Source: Chanos chanos (Eukaryota > Chordata > Actinopteri > Gonorynchiformes > Chanidae). Taken from it: 64,000 bases of DNA. Location: NCBI RefSeq assembly GCF_902362185.1, contig NC_044500.1, positions 17,230,558 to 17,294,557 on the forward strand. Direction: 5' to 3'. This document shows positions 39,983 through 54,140 of the stretch, one piece after another. Each line of letters starts with the position of its first letter. Within the stretch, counting starts at the first letter, position 1. The notes beneath the pieces were generated by a model. That model was not told where the DNA came from and made no database searches. It worked only from the letters and a program-made list of their open reading frames with translations. Both the position numbers and the translations under genes were made by a program.

Positions 39983-41113
39983 CTCTCTCTCATGCTGATT
40001 CAGCCTGCCCTGCCTCTGAACCTGTCTCACTCTTGTACTCTTCAGTGTTGAACAGCCTTCAGTCAGTATGCTCTGACATTATGTTTTGATATTTTGTAGC
40101 AAGCTACGTTACTGTGTATTTGTATGTATTGATGAAATCTGACAACACATTGTAATGCCATGATGATGTGGGTGCACGTGACTAAATGGTATAAGAACCC
40201 CACAACGGGCAGGTTGTGTGTGTGTGGAATGGAGACAGTACAGATTCGTGTGGTGGTTACCCTGTCTGCCGGTGCCCTAAATAAAGAGCCGTGCTAAGCT
40301 GCCCCAAGTCCGTGTGTCTGTGTCCGTTCCTGCCATAGGACTGTGTGATGCCGTCTACACACACCGCCCTGACGGCCCGGCTGGCGGAGCGTAGCAGAGA
40401 CGAGCTTTCCTGCCCACAACCCCTGAACGCCCAGCAGACAGGGTAACCACCACACGAATCTGTACTGTCTGTGTCCCACACACACACACAACCTGTGCGT
40501 TGTAGGGTTCTGATACCATTTAGTCACGTGCACCCACATCCTCATGCTCGTTACAACACATACCCCCGCCTCTGAGAAAAGTATTCCCCACTAAACCAAC
40601 CAAGATATAAAAATGATTTGTTTGTAGATTAGACATACACAAGGGAATTGTCTGTGGAAAGAACCTTAAGAAAAAAAATAATGAATAATGGAATAATGAA
40701 TAATGTCAAGCTGACAGAATTAAAAAAATATGATTGGTTTATAACTGCAGGATGCATGTCCTGCATGTCCCATGAAGAAACAGTACGATAACTGTTTGTA
40801 GACTTGTTTCTCATAACGATATGATCCACTCTGGTCTTAACAGCCCAGAAACACTGTTATGTTAAATGGATATGTTCTTGAATGTGGTATTAATGAGGAG
40901 CACAGCTTCTGTGCTTCCAGAGTAGTCAACTGACAGAGCCATTAGCATGACTGTCCCGCGCCAGACAGACAGACAAAGGAGCAGCAGTCCGTCACAGGAC
41001 ATGGCATATCCATAATCACAAAGCACAATTAAGCTCACGGCAGTGGTGTCTAATGTTGACGTGATCTTTGAAAAAGTTTAACTTTCAGACATTGTCTCCC
41101 AAAGTGTCTCGTA

Positions 41114-41158
<45 letters not shown>

Positions 41159-41423
41159 CTTTTTTTAGTGTGTCAGTATAATGAGCAGCTTGTATTACAG
41201 ATTTTATCTTGTTAGCAAAGCGGTGGTGGCTGACTGCAGCTATGGCTAATCACAAATGAATTTTTAAACATTTAAGAATCTATTTATCAGCTGAAGTAAC
41301 TGAGTTTAATTTGCAATTTCCCTCTTTAACTGAATTAAACGAATACTTTAGTAGTGGAGAATCCTCTTGGGGGGGTTACTTCAGTCATGGTAGTTACTCC
41401 AGGCATTGAATTATATCCTTTTG

Positions 41424-41465
<42 letters not shown>

Positions 41466-44378
41466 AATTCTGTCACGTGAAAATATGGGAAATAAGGGTG
41501 ATTTACTTGAGGTCAAGATTTGCTGGAATTTGTTAATGTTTAAATTGCTGCTAACACAACATTTATAGCCTGTTTCATTCACAGATACACTGATGATAGA
41601 TGCTTGACCATGCATTTTGCTGTCAATCTCCTATAGACTGAAACAGGTGAGAGGAAGTCCAGAAAAAGTCCAGAGAGAAGCTGAAAACTAAACTTTTACC
41701 TTGGTTTCAAACAAGGTCCCCTCCCCTTTTTTTCTTTTACTCTGTGCACTCCACATTAGATGCCCCCCCCCCCCACTCCTTTCACAGGAAAGAGGAAACA
41801 AACCTACAGTTGCCACCCATAGCACGCACACCTGCTGCCCGGGTGATAATTGATCATGTTACAGAAAAGATGAGTGGAAGTGAGGGAACAAGTGATGAAA
41901 AAAAATAGAAGCAGTGATAAATCAAAAGGAATGTAAAACTGAGGAGTAATTGATGACTCTCACAAAGTCATCTGACAAAAGATTATTCAAACGAGAAATT
42001 TTGCACAAATTGTTTCGTTTTTGAGTAAGGCATGAACATGTGGTCTCAATTTCTTCACTGCTCTTTCATTTTTATTTCTCGAAGTAAAGGTCACTTTCAC
42101 TCTTGGTTGGTTTTCTTTCTTTTTTTTTTTTCTTTCTTTCTTTCTTTTTGCTGAAATGCCTTGAGTCGGTTCTCCAGGCTGTGTATTTCTGAGAAGTCTC
42201 TAACGATTGTTGATTAGAATGTCAATGTTGTTCTTTTTCGTTGATTATTTGACATCATAACAATGTGTTAAGCTGTCAGTTATGTCTGGTGGTCTCGCTT
42301 CCAAACTGCAAACAATGTGAAAACTTCTTCCATGCATCCACTGAATATAATATGATTCTCAGAGGTCCAGATATGTTTACTGGGATGTTTCAGAGAGGAG
42401 GAGAATCACTCACTCTGGGCCAGTGGAGAGCGTGGGATTTTGAACCTGGGCCAGTAAGAGAGTATGGAATTGATATCCTGTGCTCTGTTTTTATCCATTT
42501 CTCTCATGGTGGCGGTGATGTTTGTGTACACTCAGAATCACATACAGGGGCAGAACACGTACTGGGAAAGCTCCAAGATAGTTAAAGCGTTGTAATCTGT
42601 GTCTTATGACCCCAGGCTGTGAAAATCTGATGTCCATGGTGTAATTTAGCCCCACAGGCTGCATGGATATGGGATATATGCATACTGAAATTCAAATGTT
42701 TAGGCAAAAGTAGAGTGAATTGCTTCAGACAATGGGACTATTCCCTGACGTTGGTTCCATACTGTACAGCGTATACTGTACTCAGTGTTACTTGGTCTCG
42801 TATTGTATTGGAATAGGGCCCCAGTTTTCCCACAGCTCAAAACACAGTAGATCATTTTTCTCCAGATTTACGGTCTAATTTATGGTCAATTCTGAGGTTT
42901 TGTACGGTCTTTTGATACACATTAATAATTTGGACTTCTCTCTCTCTCTCTTTCTCTGCCTTTTACATGAGTACATTCTTTGTGTATTGTTTTCATTGGT
43001 ACCAAGAGTACGTTTGAGTGTGCATCCAACTTTCCTTTTTATTTTTTTGATGATGACATTAAATTCGATGCAGCTCAGACTCTCGTTCGTCCGCTGGTAT
43101 GTGGAAGCTCCCCACTGTGCTTATTTTTAGCTCTCAACATGTGCCGTGAGTGCAGAGCTTCACTTTTTTTTTTTTTTTTTCAACAGTCGTTTTATTACTT
43201 GCCCTCGAGATAAACATCTGCAGGCCCCTCCACGCTGCATGGTCCCCAATTTCACTTTATCGGCCCATTAATCACTTGTTTGCTCAGTCTGAATCAGTTT
43301 TCACAATGCAATACTTTATAGAAACATCTTAGCAAACTCATGGCACAACATGTATTGAAATCCCCATTAAACCATCATGAGAAGTGTAATAGTTGCTAAG
43401 ACATGCATCGCTGTTCTTCAGTCCCATGGGCACTGCGTTATCCTTTTGTATTATAAACATTTTATGATAGCAGTAATGTAAGATTGAGAAATAATAACTC
43501 CATCTCTATGTTTTTCCCTTTCTTTTTATTTGTGATGTCCCAGTCTGAAAGCTGTTCTCTCTGGTCCTCCTGCGGGCGGAGCCTTAGACCTTTCTGGAAT
43601 CCCATTGGGTGTGAGGGACATGGAGCGTTTGTGTGCCTACCTGCAGCGCCACGCATCTCGTATCTGCAGCCTGGAGCTTGGCTTCACTGAGCTAACCGAC
43701 GAGGCCTTTCTGCTCCTGCTGCCCACACTGGCGGCTCTTCCTTGCCTGGAGACACTGGCGCTCAACGGTAACCGGCTGACGCGTGCCGTACTCAAAGAAC
43801 TTACAGACACGCTCAAGGACCCCGACAGCTTCCCTAGCGTCACCTGGATTGACCTGGGAAACAATGTGGACATCTTCTCTCTCCCACAGCCTTTCCTGGT
43901 AAGCTTACGCAAGCGCTGCCCAAAGCAGGGTAACTTACCCACAATCCTCGAGTTTGGCGAGAGCCAAGCCAGCGAACCAGAAGGCCGCCTGGAGGAAGAG
44001 GATGAAGCAGATGACACAAACAGGACAGAGAGCACGGGAGAGCTTCGCTCCGAGGTTGAAGGAGAGATGGACGGAGAGATGGAGATTGAGGAGATGATGG
44101 AGGAGCTGCTGGACTTTGACAGGGAAATACAGGGCAAGGATGAGTTGGAGGAGGACAGCCTGTGGACCTTGGAGGAGCAGAGGAATGTAAGAGCACAGTA
44201 CAGAGAACAGACAAAATCCAAGATGGCAATGAAGGCAGAAGGTGAAGATGACACCCAGAGTCAGTCTTCACAGCTGTCCTGTTCCAGTCAGTCCCATCAC
44301 TCCTCTGGAGCTTTTGAAGAACCTCTCGGAGACGAGACCGTGGAACAGATATCACGACATTCAGACAACATGACCTGA
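29590..44378 (+). CDS. lrrc75a: Leucine-rich repeat-containing protein 75A (4 coding exons)
   Basis: Exons are 29590-29841, 32611-32739, 36130-36242 and 43544-44378. They join in phase to 443 codons including TGA. The N-terminus MGAKQTKG has Gly2 and Thr6, an N-myristoylation-type sequence also present in human LRRC75A. Exons 2 and 3 are nearly identical to human (GMESTSLDDVLYRYASFRNL, EGDALGAMEKVCRQLTYHLS). Exon 4 carries the leucine-rich segments at about residues 180-285 (LDLSGIPLGVRDMERL, LETLALNGNRLTRAVLKEL, WIDLGNNVDIFSLPQPFL). After PTILEF the fish protein has about 140 residues rich in Glu, Asp and Ser, against about 47 in human (344 total), so its tail is much longer. The LRRC75B paralogue fits less well at the N-terminus and in exon 2. 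Cellular function is poorly known and I assign none. Confidence 0.93.
30588..30628 (+). repeat. (GA)n microsatellite
   Basis: About 20 GA units in lrrc75a intron 1. Confidence 0.9.
31635..31697 (+). repeat. (CT)n tract
   Basis: CT repeat with TTTC and CCCT interruptions in lrrc75a intron 1. Confidence 0.85.
32100..32253 (+). repeat. Compound (CA)n microsatellite
   Basis: Interrupted CA repeat with an ACTC tetramer block and a pure run of about 18 units at the end. Confidence 0.9.
32744..32942 (+). repeat. CA-based minisatellite beside lrrc75a exon 2 donor
   Basis: Four copies of a unit of about 40-60 bp, each with the core GACGTTTACATTC or GATGTTTACATTC (near 32779, 32813, 32868 and 32909) separated by variable CA repeats. 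It starts four bases after the exon 2 donor at 32740. Confidence 0.88.
33554..33703 (+). repeat. (GA)n purine tract
   Basis: About 150 bp of GAGA/GGGA repeat in lrrc75a intron 2, with reading frames of repeat origin on both strands. Confidence 0.88.
34180..34380 (+). repeat. (TG)n followed by (GA)n tracts
   Basis: TG repeat at about 34180-34220 and GA-rich blocks at about 34303-34380, which include three AACAGAGAGRGAGCGA-like units. Confidence 0.8.
34801..34826 (+). repeat. Poly-G homopolymer
   Basis: Twenty-six G bases in a row in lrrc75a intron 2, a potential G-quadruplex former and a likely sequencing or assembly trouble spot. Confidence 0.85.
36075..36102 (+). repeat. (CT)n tract
   Basis: CT repeat upstream of the lrrc75a exon 3 acceptor, acting as an extended pyrimidine tract. 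Confidence 0.8.
37219..37322 (+). repeat. Two (TG)n blocks
   Basis: TG repeats at about 37226-37256 and 37299-37322, separated by non-repeat sequence. Confidence 0.8.
39206..39241 (+). repeat. (CT)n microsatellite
   Basis: About 17 CT units in lrrc75a intron 3. A similar CT run lies at 39951-39980. Confidence 0.85.
40151..40555. mobile_element. 405-bp long-inverted-repeat element with 6-bp target duplication
   Basis: The outer 115 bp or so of each end are inverted repeats of one another, including GGTGCACGTGACTAAATGGT (left, near 40171) and its complement (right, near 40513), and a shared GTGGTGGTTACCCTGTCTGC inner boundary. Termini read TGTAA...TTACA. Both sides are flanked by ACACAT (40145-40150 and 40556-40561), a likely 6-bp target-site duplication. 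The centre, about 170 bp, is not repeated and includes AATAAA near 40279. TG...CA ends and the AATAAA recall an LTR, so two LTR-like pieces in opposite orientation are an alternative to a long-TIR MITE or foldback element. It has no coding capacity. Confidence 0.65.
41117..41157 (+). repeat. (CA)n microsatellite
   Basis: About 20 pure CA units in lrrc75a intron 3. A (TG)18 run lies at 41426-41461. Confidence 0.9.
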
Positions 44379-44879
44379 GTAAACCTGCAGCCTGTAAACC
44401 TGCAGTCTGTTTTACCTGTTTACCTGTTTACCTCTTATCCTGCTCTTACCTTTAGGGCGAAGAGACTACAAGAAGTTAAGGGTGACCAGACCCTGTTTTG
44501 GCTGGTACCTGAGCCACCAAGTTGGAAGCTCCTCAGTGAGCTGAAGTGGAGTTAAAGCCAGCTGAAGCGGAGAGGACGACAATCTGAGAGGAAAAAGAAA
44601 ATGTAGCATATTATAGTATTATTAGATGGGCTTCTTAACAGTGATAACGAAACACTATGGATTATGCCATATTTCATGCATAAATGATAGCCTCCTGTGT
44701 CAAATACAGTTTGGTTTTGATGTTTCATGTTCAGGCATTATCCACTGTTTAAATGATCCCAAAAACAGACCCCGTGCCTATGCGCCTGATTGCAGGTCTG
44801 TTGGAGAAGGGTGTGTATGTGTGTGTGTGTGTGTGTGTTTAAAATTGAGTACAAATTGCATATTGTGGATTTACAGAGA

Positions 44880-44880
<1 letters not shown>

Positions 44881-44917
<37 letters not shown>
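44881..44917 (+). repeat. (GA)n microsatellite
   Basis: About 18 GA units, probably within the lrrc75a 3' UTR. Confidence 0.85.
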
Positions 44918-44922
<5 letters not shown>

Positions 44923-46456
44923 GAAGATGAAAAGGAAGGCCTAGAGAAAGACAACACTAGGCTGATTTGGGCTTCACAAGTCTCTCTTGAGTCTGTGTCT
45001 TTCCATCTACGCATCTGTTCAAGTGGCACTCCCTCCTCTCTGTCTCTACAAAAGCTAGTCAGTGATATCTAATCAATATGCATGGCCCAGATGTCAGGTT
45101 GTCGCAACTCTAATCCAGTATTAGTGGTCAAAAGGAGCTGGAAACCAAAAAGTGCACTGACAGAGTGGGAGAATCCTTGTTAGAGGATTTGTAGGCTGTT
45201 TAAGGAGAGTAAAGTTCTTTTTAAAATGTGACATGTACTTTAAGAAAGAATTGAGTCAAAGAGAGGAACCTCTTTCATCTGCATGTCAGGCAACATTTTT
45301 AGGCCTTAAGTCGGGACAAGATCTTGTCTGTTAGTCAAATAACTTTGCACGGCTCAGAGTCCTAAGAGAGACAGTTCAGGTTTTATAGTCTTGCATTTCC
45401 CTTTATAAATATGTGACAACCTTTCAGATGAAATGGAGAGATTTCTAATTATTTAACGCTTTTAACAACTTTACGGTGTAAAGTCTCACACACACACAAA
45501 CAGGTTTTCCCTCTCTGCGTTACGTATTATCACAAATGTAAATCTAATTTTTTAAAATGTTGCTTTTCAGAAGGATTAAAAATCTAACTACAGTTTTAAT
45601 GTCTGATAGTCTGTTTGCATACTGCTAATGTTCACTTGCTCCCTCAGTATCATATCAACACCTTATATATTATTTTGTCTCAAAATAATCCTTTGTTAAT
45701 CTGTCGTCTGATTTTGTGTTGTGCTAAAATATACATTATTTTGCCTTCTGTTGTCTTCTGTAAGATTTTGTAAATTGGTTATTACATATTAATCTTAACC
45801 AGGTAAATCTGGATCATGTCTCACTTTATATATATATATATGTAATGCCACTAAACATTTATTTCTCTTCATTGTAATTGAGTTGCAGTTGAATGGAAAA
45901 AGAAGAATTATAGCCACCTGACATGTCTGTAGGTCTTCTCAAGATTGAAATTTAACTTCTCTCTTATCAGGCTGATTAGGTAATGCACCTGTAATGCTTG
46001 AAAGGTTTTAAAAGGTCTCCTGTTTCTCAAAGCCATAATTTTACAATGCTCTGTTGTCAACACGGCTACTACCATCAGTACAAATGGACAGAAATATATA
46101 CAATTGCATTTAATGTAATATATGATATTCGTTTTAGCTGTTAGTTTAGATTTGTATATTAATGTTTTTTTCTAAAAGACATTTAGACAGAAACAGGTAT
46201 TCAGCTGTGGAGGAAAAGAGTGTAATCTGAAAGATAATGGTGACAAAGGTTGTTTCTTGGCTTCATGCTCTGACACCCATCAAGAATCTTCTATACCTTG
46301 CCCTCTCTCAGTTTCTATAGTCCAACTGGGTGCATAGTTAATATTTTATAAAATTAAAAAAAAAAAGACAAAAACAAAAAATATGAATAGAGGTAAACAT
46401 ATTATCCTCAACATTAGTTAAATAATATGTAAATTACTTTCAGACTTGTACTGAAA

Positions 46457-46466
46457 AATAAATAAA
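46457..46466 (+). promoter_or_regulatory. lrrc75a polyadenylation signal (overlapping pair)
   Basis: Two overlapping AATAAA hexamers about 2.08 kb after the stop codon. Earlier weaker signals could also be used. Confidence 0.4.
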
Positions 46467-46479
46467 AGTTATATCATTA

Positions 46480-50516
<4,037 letters not shown>

Positions 50517-53335
50517 GAGATAGGAGATGGACTGCCTACCCTCTCCTGCCTTTAACGCACGCGCTCACATGTACACGCACATACACACACACACACACAC
50601 ACCCCTCTCCCTCACCGCTACCCGTGTCCCCGCCAAGCTGCTCTTCACTCACCGGTCACATGCACAACCAGCTCCTTCTCCTCTGTTAGTCTTGTAAGAA
50701 TTCCTTTATACTATGACCTCATAATGCCTATATTTACCTACAGCCAAGCTCCTGATTGGTCCTTACACTATGAATGAAGATTATATGCCAAGTTCCAGAC
50801 GGACAGTACTTGCACTACCAAGAGGTGAAAAATTTGATGGAATGTGGCCTGTTGAGAGTCGGGGGAGAGAGGTGACGTCAGCTTAGACTGGAATCATGAG
50901 CGGCTTGACGCTTCCGAGATGGAAAGTTGTTCTGTTTAGAAAAAAAAATAGTACACACTACTTAGTGAACTACTGGGATACAAACACTTCATTCAAAGGG
51001 GCTCAGTATCGAGCCCCGATCCACACTACACTCATTTTTTCTGCCAAGAGAAAATATCCAAGGTGTCTCAAGTGTAAAATACTGATTGGAGCACAATGTG
51101 TTCAAACGCTAATCCTTTCCCTTTGATTTGTGCACTTAATATAATTTCATTTTGTGTTCATTAGTAGAACATGTCTCCTCTAATCCTCAGCATCAAATTC
51201 AGCCTCTGAGTACACACAATTTTTTTTTTTTTTTTTTGTAAGAAAATCTTAGTGAAGTTCTTGTGGTACACACAATAAGGAGGTAAGGTTCAGATCTTAT
51301 GGAAAGTACACAAAGATCTTTTAGTTTTAGGTATGGTGTGCCTATTGAGAAAAATGTCATCTCAGAAACATCATTCAAATCCGAGTCCAAGTGTGTTTGG
51401 TCCCTCTGCAGCAGTTACCATATTAGGTTTCATATGTAGATGTTTTTAAAGACTGACATGGTGTCTGAAACCTGATTTCTTTCTTTTTTTTTTCTATTTG
51501 GATTTTTATGAAGGGTAAAGATGATGTAATTCTCATATCACCGTATGTGCTTCCCTGTGTTATGTAATATTTTTGCACATGTCCTCTCCCTTAAGATTGG
51601 TGCAGTGGCTCAGACTCTGAAGAACTACATGTAATTCCTACTTTACTCTCCCTGTAGCCATTCCCCTGTAATCTGTCCTCCAGACGGAAAAAATTTCCAG
51701 TAATGACAGGTGTCTGTCAGTTGCCTATTAATTATTGTCCTAAGTACCTTCATGCTATTCTGTCACAATGTTGTAAGGAAGGACTCTACAAGGAAATGAA
51801 TGCTAGTCAATATTTCTTCTCTCCGAGTTGGAAAAACCACTGAAGCGTGCACTTGTGCCATGCATCCTCACATGGACTTTTTGAAGTATTACAAAATGGT
51901 GTATCAGTGAGCTAACCTCGTAGTTCTGTTTGGAAGTGCTACTTATGACAGTGTTTAGGTGATAGATCCTATAAGCATATGAACAGAATTATTAAGTCCA
52001 GCTGCCGCATAACACTATAAATCAGTAATGTTTGTTTATGGGTTTACAGTTCTTAACCAGAGGTGCTTTTTAGAGTGGATAGTGACAATCAAATAATTAA
52101 AGTCATCAAATAGTTTCACTCATCAGATAGGAAAACTGAGATTCACAACCATTGCCTCTGTGCTGTCTTCACACAGTAGTAGTGCAGATAGACATTAGAA
52201 TCACACAAGTTTTGAATTTTGAAACGTTATAGAGAAGATCGGTGAAGGACCAACTGTAACATAGTTTAGTAAAGCTCTTCATAACCTCTAAAGTTTAACA
52301 AATTATGTATTATGCCAGGTTTGGGTTTGTTTTCTTTTTGCAAAATAATGATGCTTTCAACAACATTTAAGTGATTATCCTTCCTGAATAAGAGAGAAAA
52401 TCAAACAAATAGTTTTTGCAGTTCTCTGTTGCCAATGAATTTGTTGCCTTGCCCTGACCCCCCCCCCCCAATTCTCTATTATATTCTGTTAAAGTAGGTC
52501 AAGCAAGTTAGTCTCCTCCATATATTTTCACAGCCGCCTTTTCTTACCCAAGTTATTTTTACGTTTATCGTTACTACATTGTTAACAGTTATTAATGTAG
52601 AAAGACTTGCCTCATAAATGCAAATAGCTTATTGTTTTTGGTCGTAATACCATGAGACATTCAAATCGTCATCAAATTGGATAATTACTCGCACATTGAA
52701 ACGTTTTTGTTTGGATGGCAGTGTCATATTGTAAAAGAAAATCTTTTTTAAACTTGAGCTTCATGCCCCATATAAAGAGAAATGCCTTCATGTCAGGGAG
52801 TCAACATATTGGGATGATGTCCAAACAAATTATGCAAATGTCCCCAATTACGGTTAATAAAGAAAACAAGTCCCTTGCTTCCATGAATGTTTCCTTGAAA
52901 TCATTTAAACTTAACAGTATCACTGGTATTATATAGACCACATATTTACGTAGGCTTCCAAGTTGTAAGGCTCCAGATGTTTTTCCAGGTGTTTATTTGG
53001 AAACCATTCCTTCAAACAACTTCTCAAATACCACGTTCACCATTTTATTCACCTATTTATCCCACGACGCATGCCTGTTGCTTGTAATCTGTGTTTTTCA
53101 TTTAGTTTTGTCTGTCATGTCTAAGTATTTTTGAAAAATCATATTTTTGTAGTAACATTGTGTAAGTCATTACCCGGGAGTAAGGGTGGATATGTTGAGG
53201 AAGGCAACCTGGAGAAGAAATTATGGCTATATTAATATCATGATAGATATTGTATAATAACACTACATTATTTTTTATTTTCTGTAGCATGTATTGTGTT
53301 TAAAATACAGCAAATAAAGCCTTGATTTAGTGCAA
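50517..53335 (+). other. crk: crk 3' UTR (about 2.8 kb)
   Basis: Long non-coding tail up to the AATAAA at 53313-53318. It includes a short CA run (50583-50602), T-rich stretches and a C-run near 52459-52468. CRK transcripts in other vertebrates also carry long 3' UTRs. Individual microRNA sites were not assigned. Confidence 0.6.
53313..53318 (+). promoter_or_regulatory. crk polyadenylation signal
   Basis: AATAAA followed by a T/G-rich downstream element, about 2.8 kb after the stop. Confidence 0.55.
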
Positions 53336-54140
53336 ATTCGCTGACGTGTTTAAATTTGTTTTAAAATAACACAAATATTTTAAGGTACGTCGTGAGTGAA
53401 CTTTGCATCAACTTGATTTGTTATCTCCATTCATTTTGAACAGAGCTTCCCATGAGACATTCTATTCAGGAAAAAAAAAAAAGAAAGAGCTCTATTTTTC
53501 ATATAAAAGATTGTTTAGACTACATCAATAATCAGTGTATTAAGTGTAGTCTGCCAGTTCAACGTTTGATTTGAATCATATTTTCATTATTAAACACAGA
53601 ACCCCCCGCGTTTCATAAATCACACATATTATTTGGGCCAGGTATTTCGGAATTTTTATTATGTGTTTATTTAAATGATATGATCGATATTATAAATGTG
53701 TATTTCATCTAGGCGTTTCATGTGAAAGATATCCCGGTCCACGTGTGTGACTCCTCTAAATAAATGTGATAGAGAACTGTTTTACGCAGAGAGAAAGCAT
53801 ACTATTAGAGTATCTAAGTATCTAGTGCTTAGAGCTTAATGATACATATTTGTGTTTGTGAGACTATCAGATGTTCGTAGATAGTTGTTCGCATCTGACA
53901 TTTGTTAAAAAAAAAAGTGTTAGGATTTCTATGGTAGGTCACTGGCGTGCTGAATTGAGTAAAGTTCCCGGATGAAGACCTATCGCCATCTTGACTCCAG
54001 TGCCACCGGTGTAGAGGGAACGCCGTTTAAGTCACAGCTGTTGCCTTTAGCTTCAAGGGTCTCGTAGTCGATTTACACTCATTCGACGACTTGCCCATTT
54101 AAATATCTGCTGAATTACTCCTGTCGCGGCACTAACCAAA
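53336..54140 (+). promoter_or_regulatory. Intergenic region and ywhae promoter/5' UTR
   Basis: AT-rich sequence from 53336 to about 53930 has no recognised feature. The 3' part is GC-richer and contains GCCATCTTG (53985-53993), the complement of the YY1 core, about 150 bases before the ywhae ATG. This suggests a transcription start near 53950-54000 and a short 5' UTR. Confidence 0.5.
53985..53993 (-). promoter_or_regulatory. YY1-type motif upstream of ywhae
   Basis: GCCATCTTG is the complement of CAAGATGGC, the YY1 core, and sits in the likely promoter or 5' UTR of ywhae. Binding is inferred. Confidence 0.4.

Larger units (their letters stand above)
36243..43543 (+). other. lrrc75a: lrrc75a intron 3 (7.3 kb)
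   Basis: Holds TG/CA and CT microsatellites (37219-37322, 39206-39241, 39951-39980, 41117-41157, 41426-41461), the 405-bp inverted-repeat element at 40151-40555, and quiet stretches with TAATTA-type homeobox cores around 37830-37870 and 38180-38310. No coding exon was recognised. Confidence 0.7.

Noticed and set aside
43637-44355. Minus-strand Ser-rich frames of 171-205 codons opposite lrrc75a exon 4
   Set aside because: Antisense of the acidic coding region (GAG/GAC runs read as Ser/Leu). No independent support.
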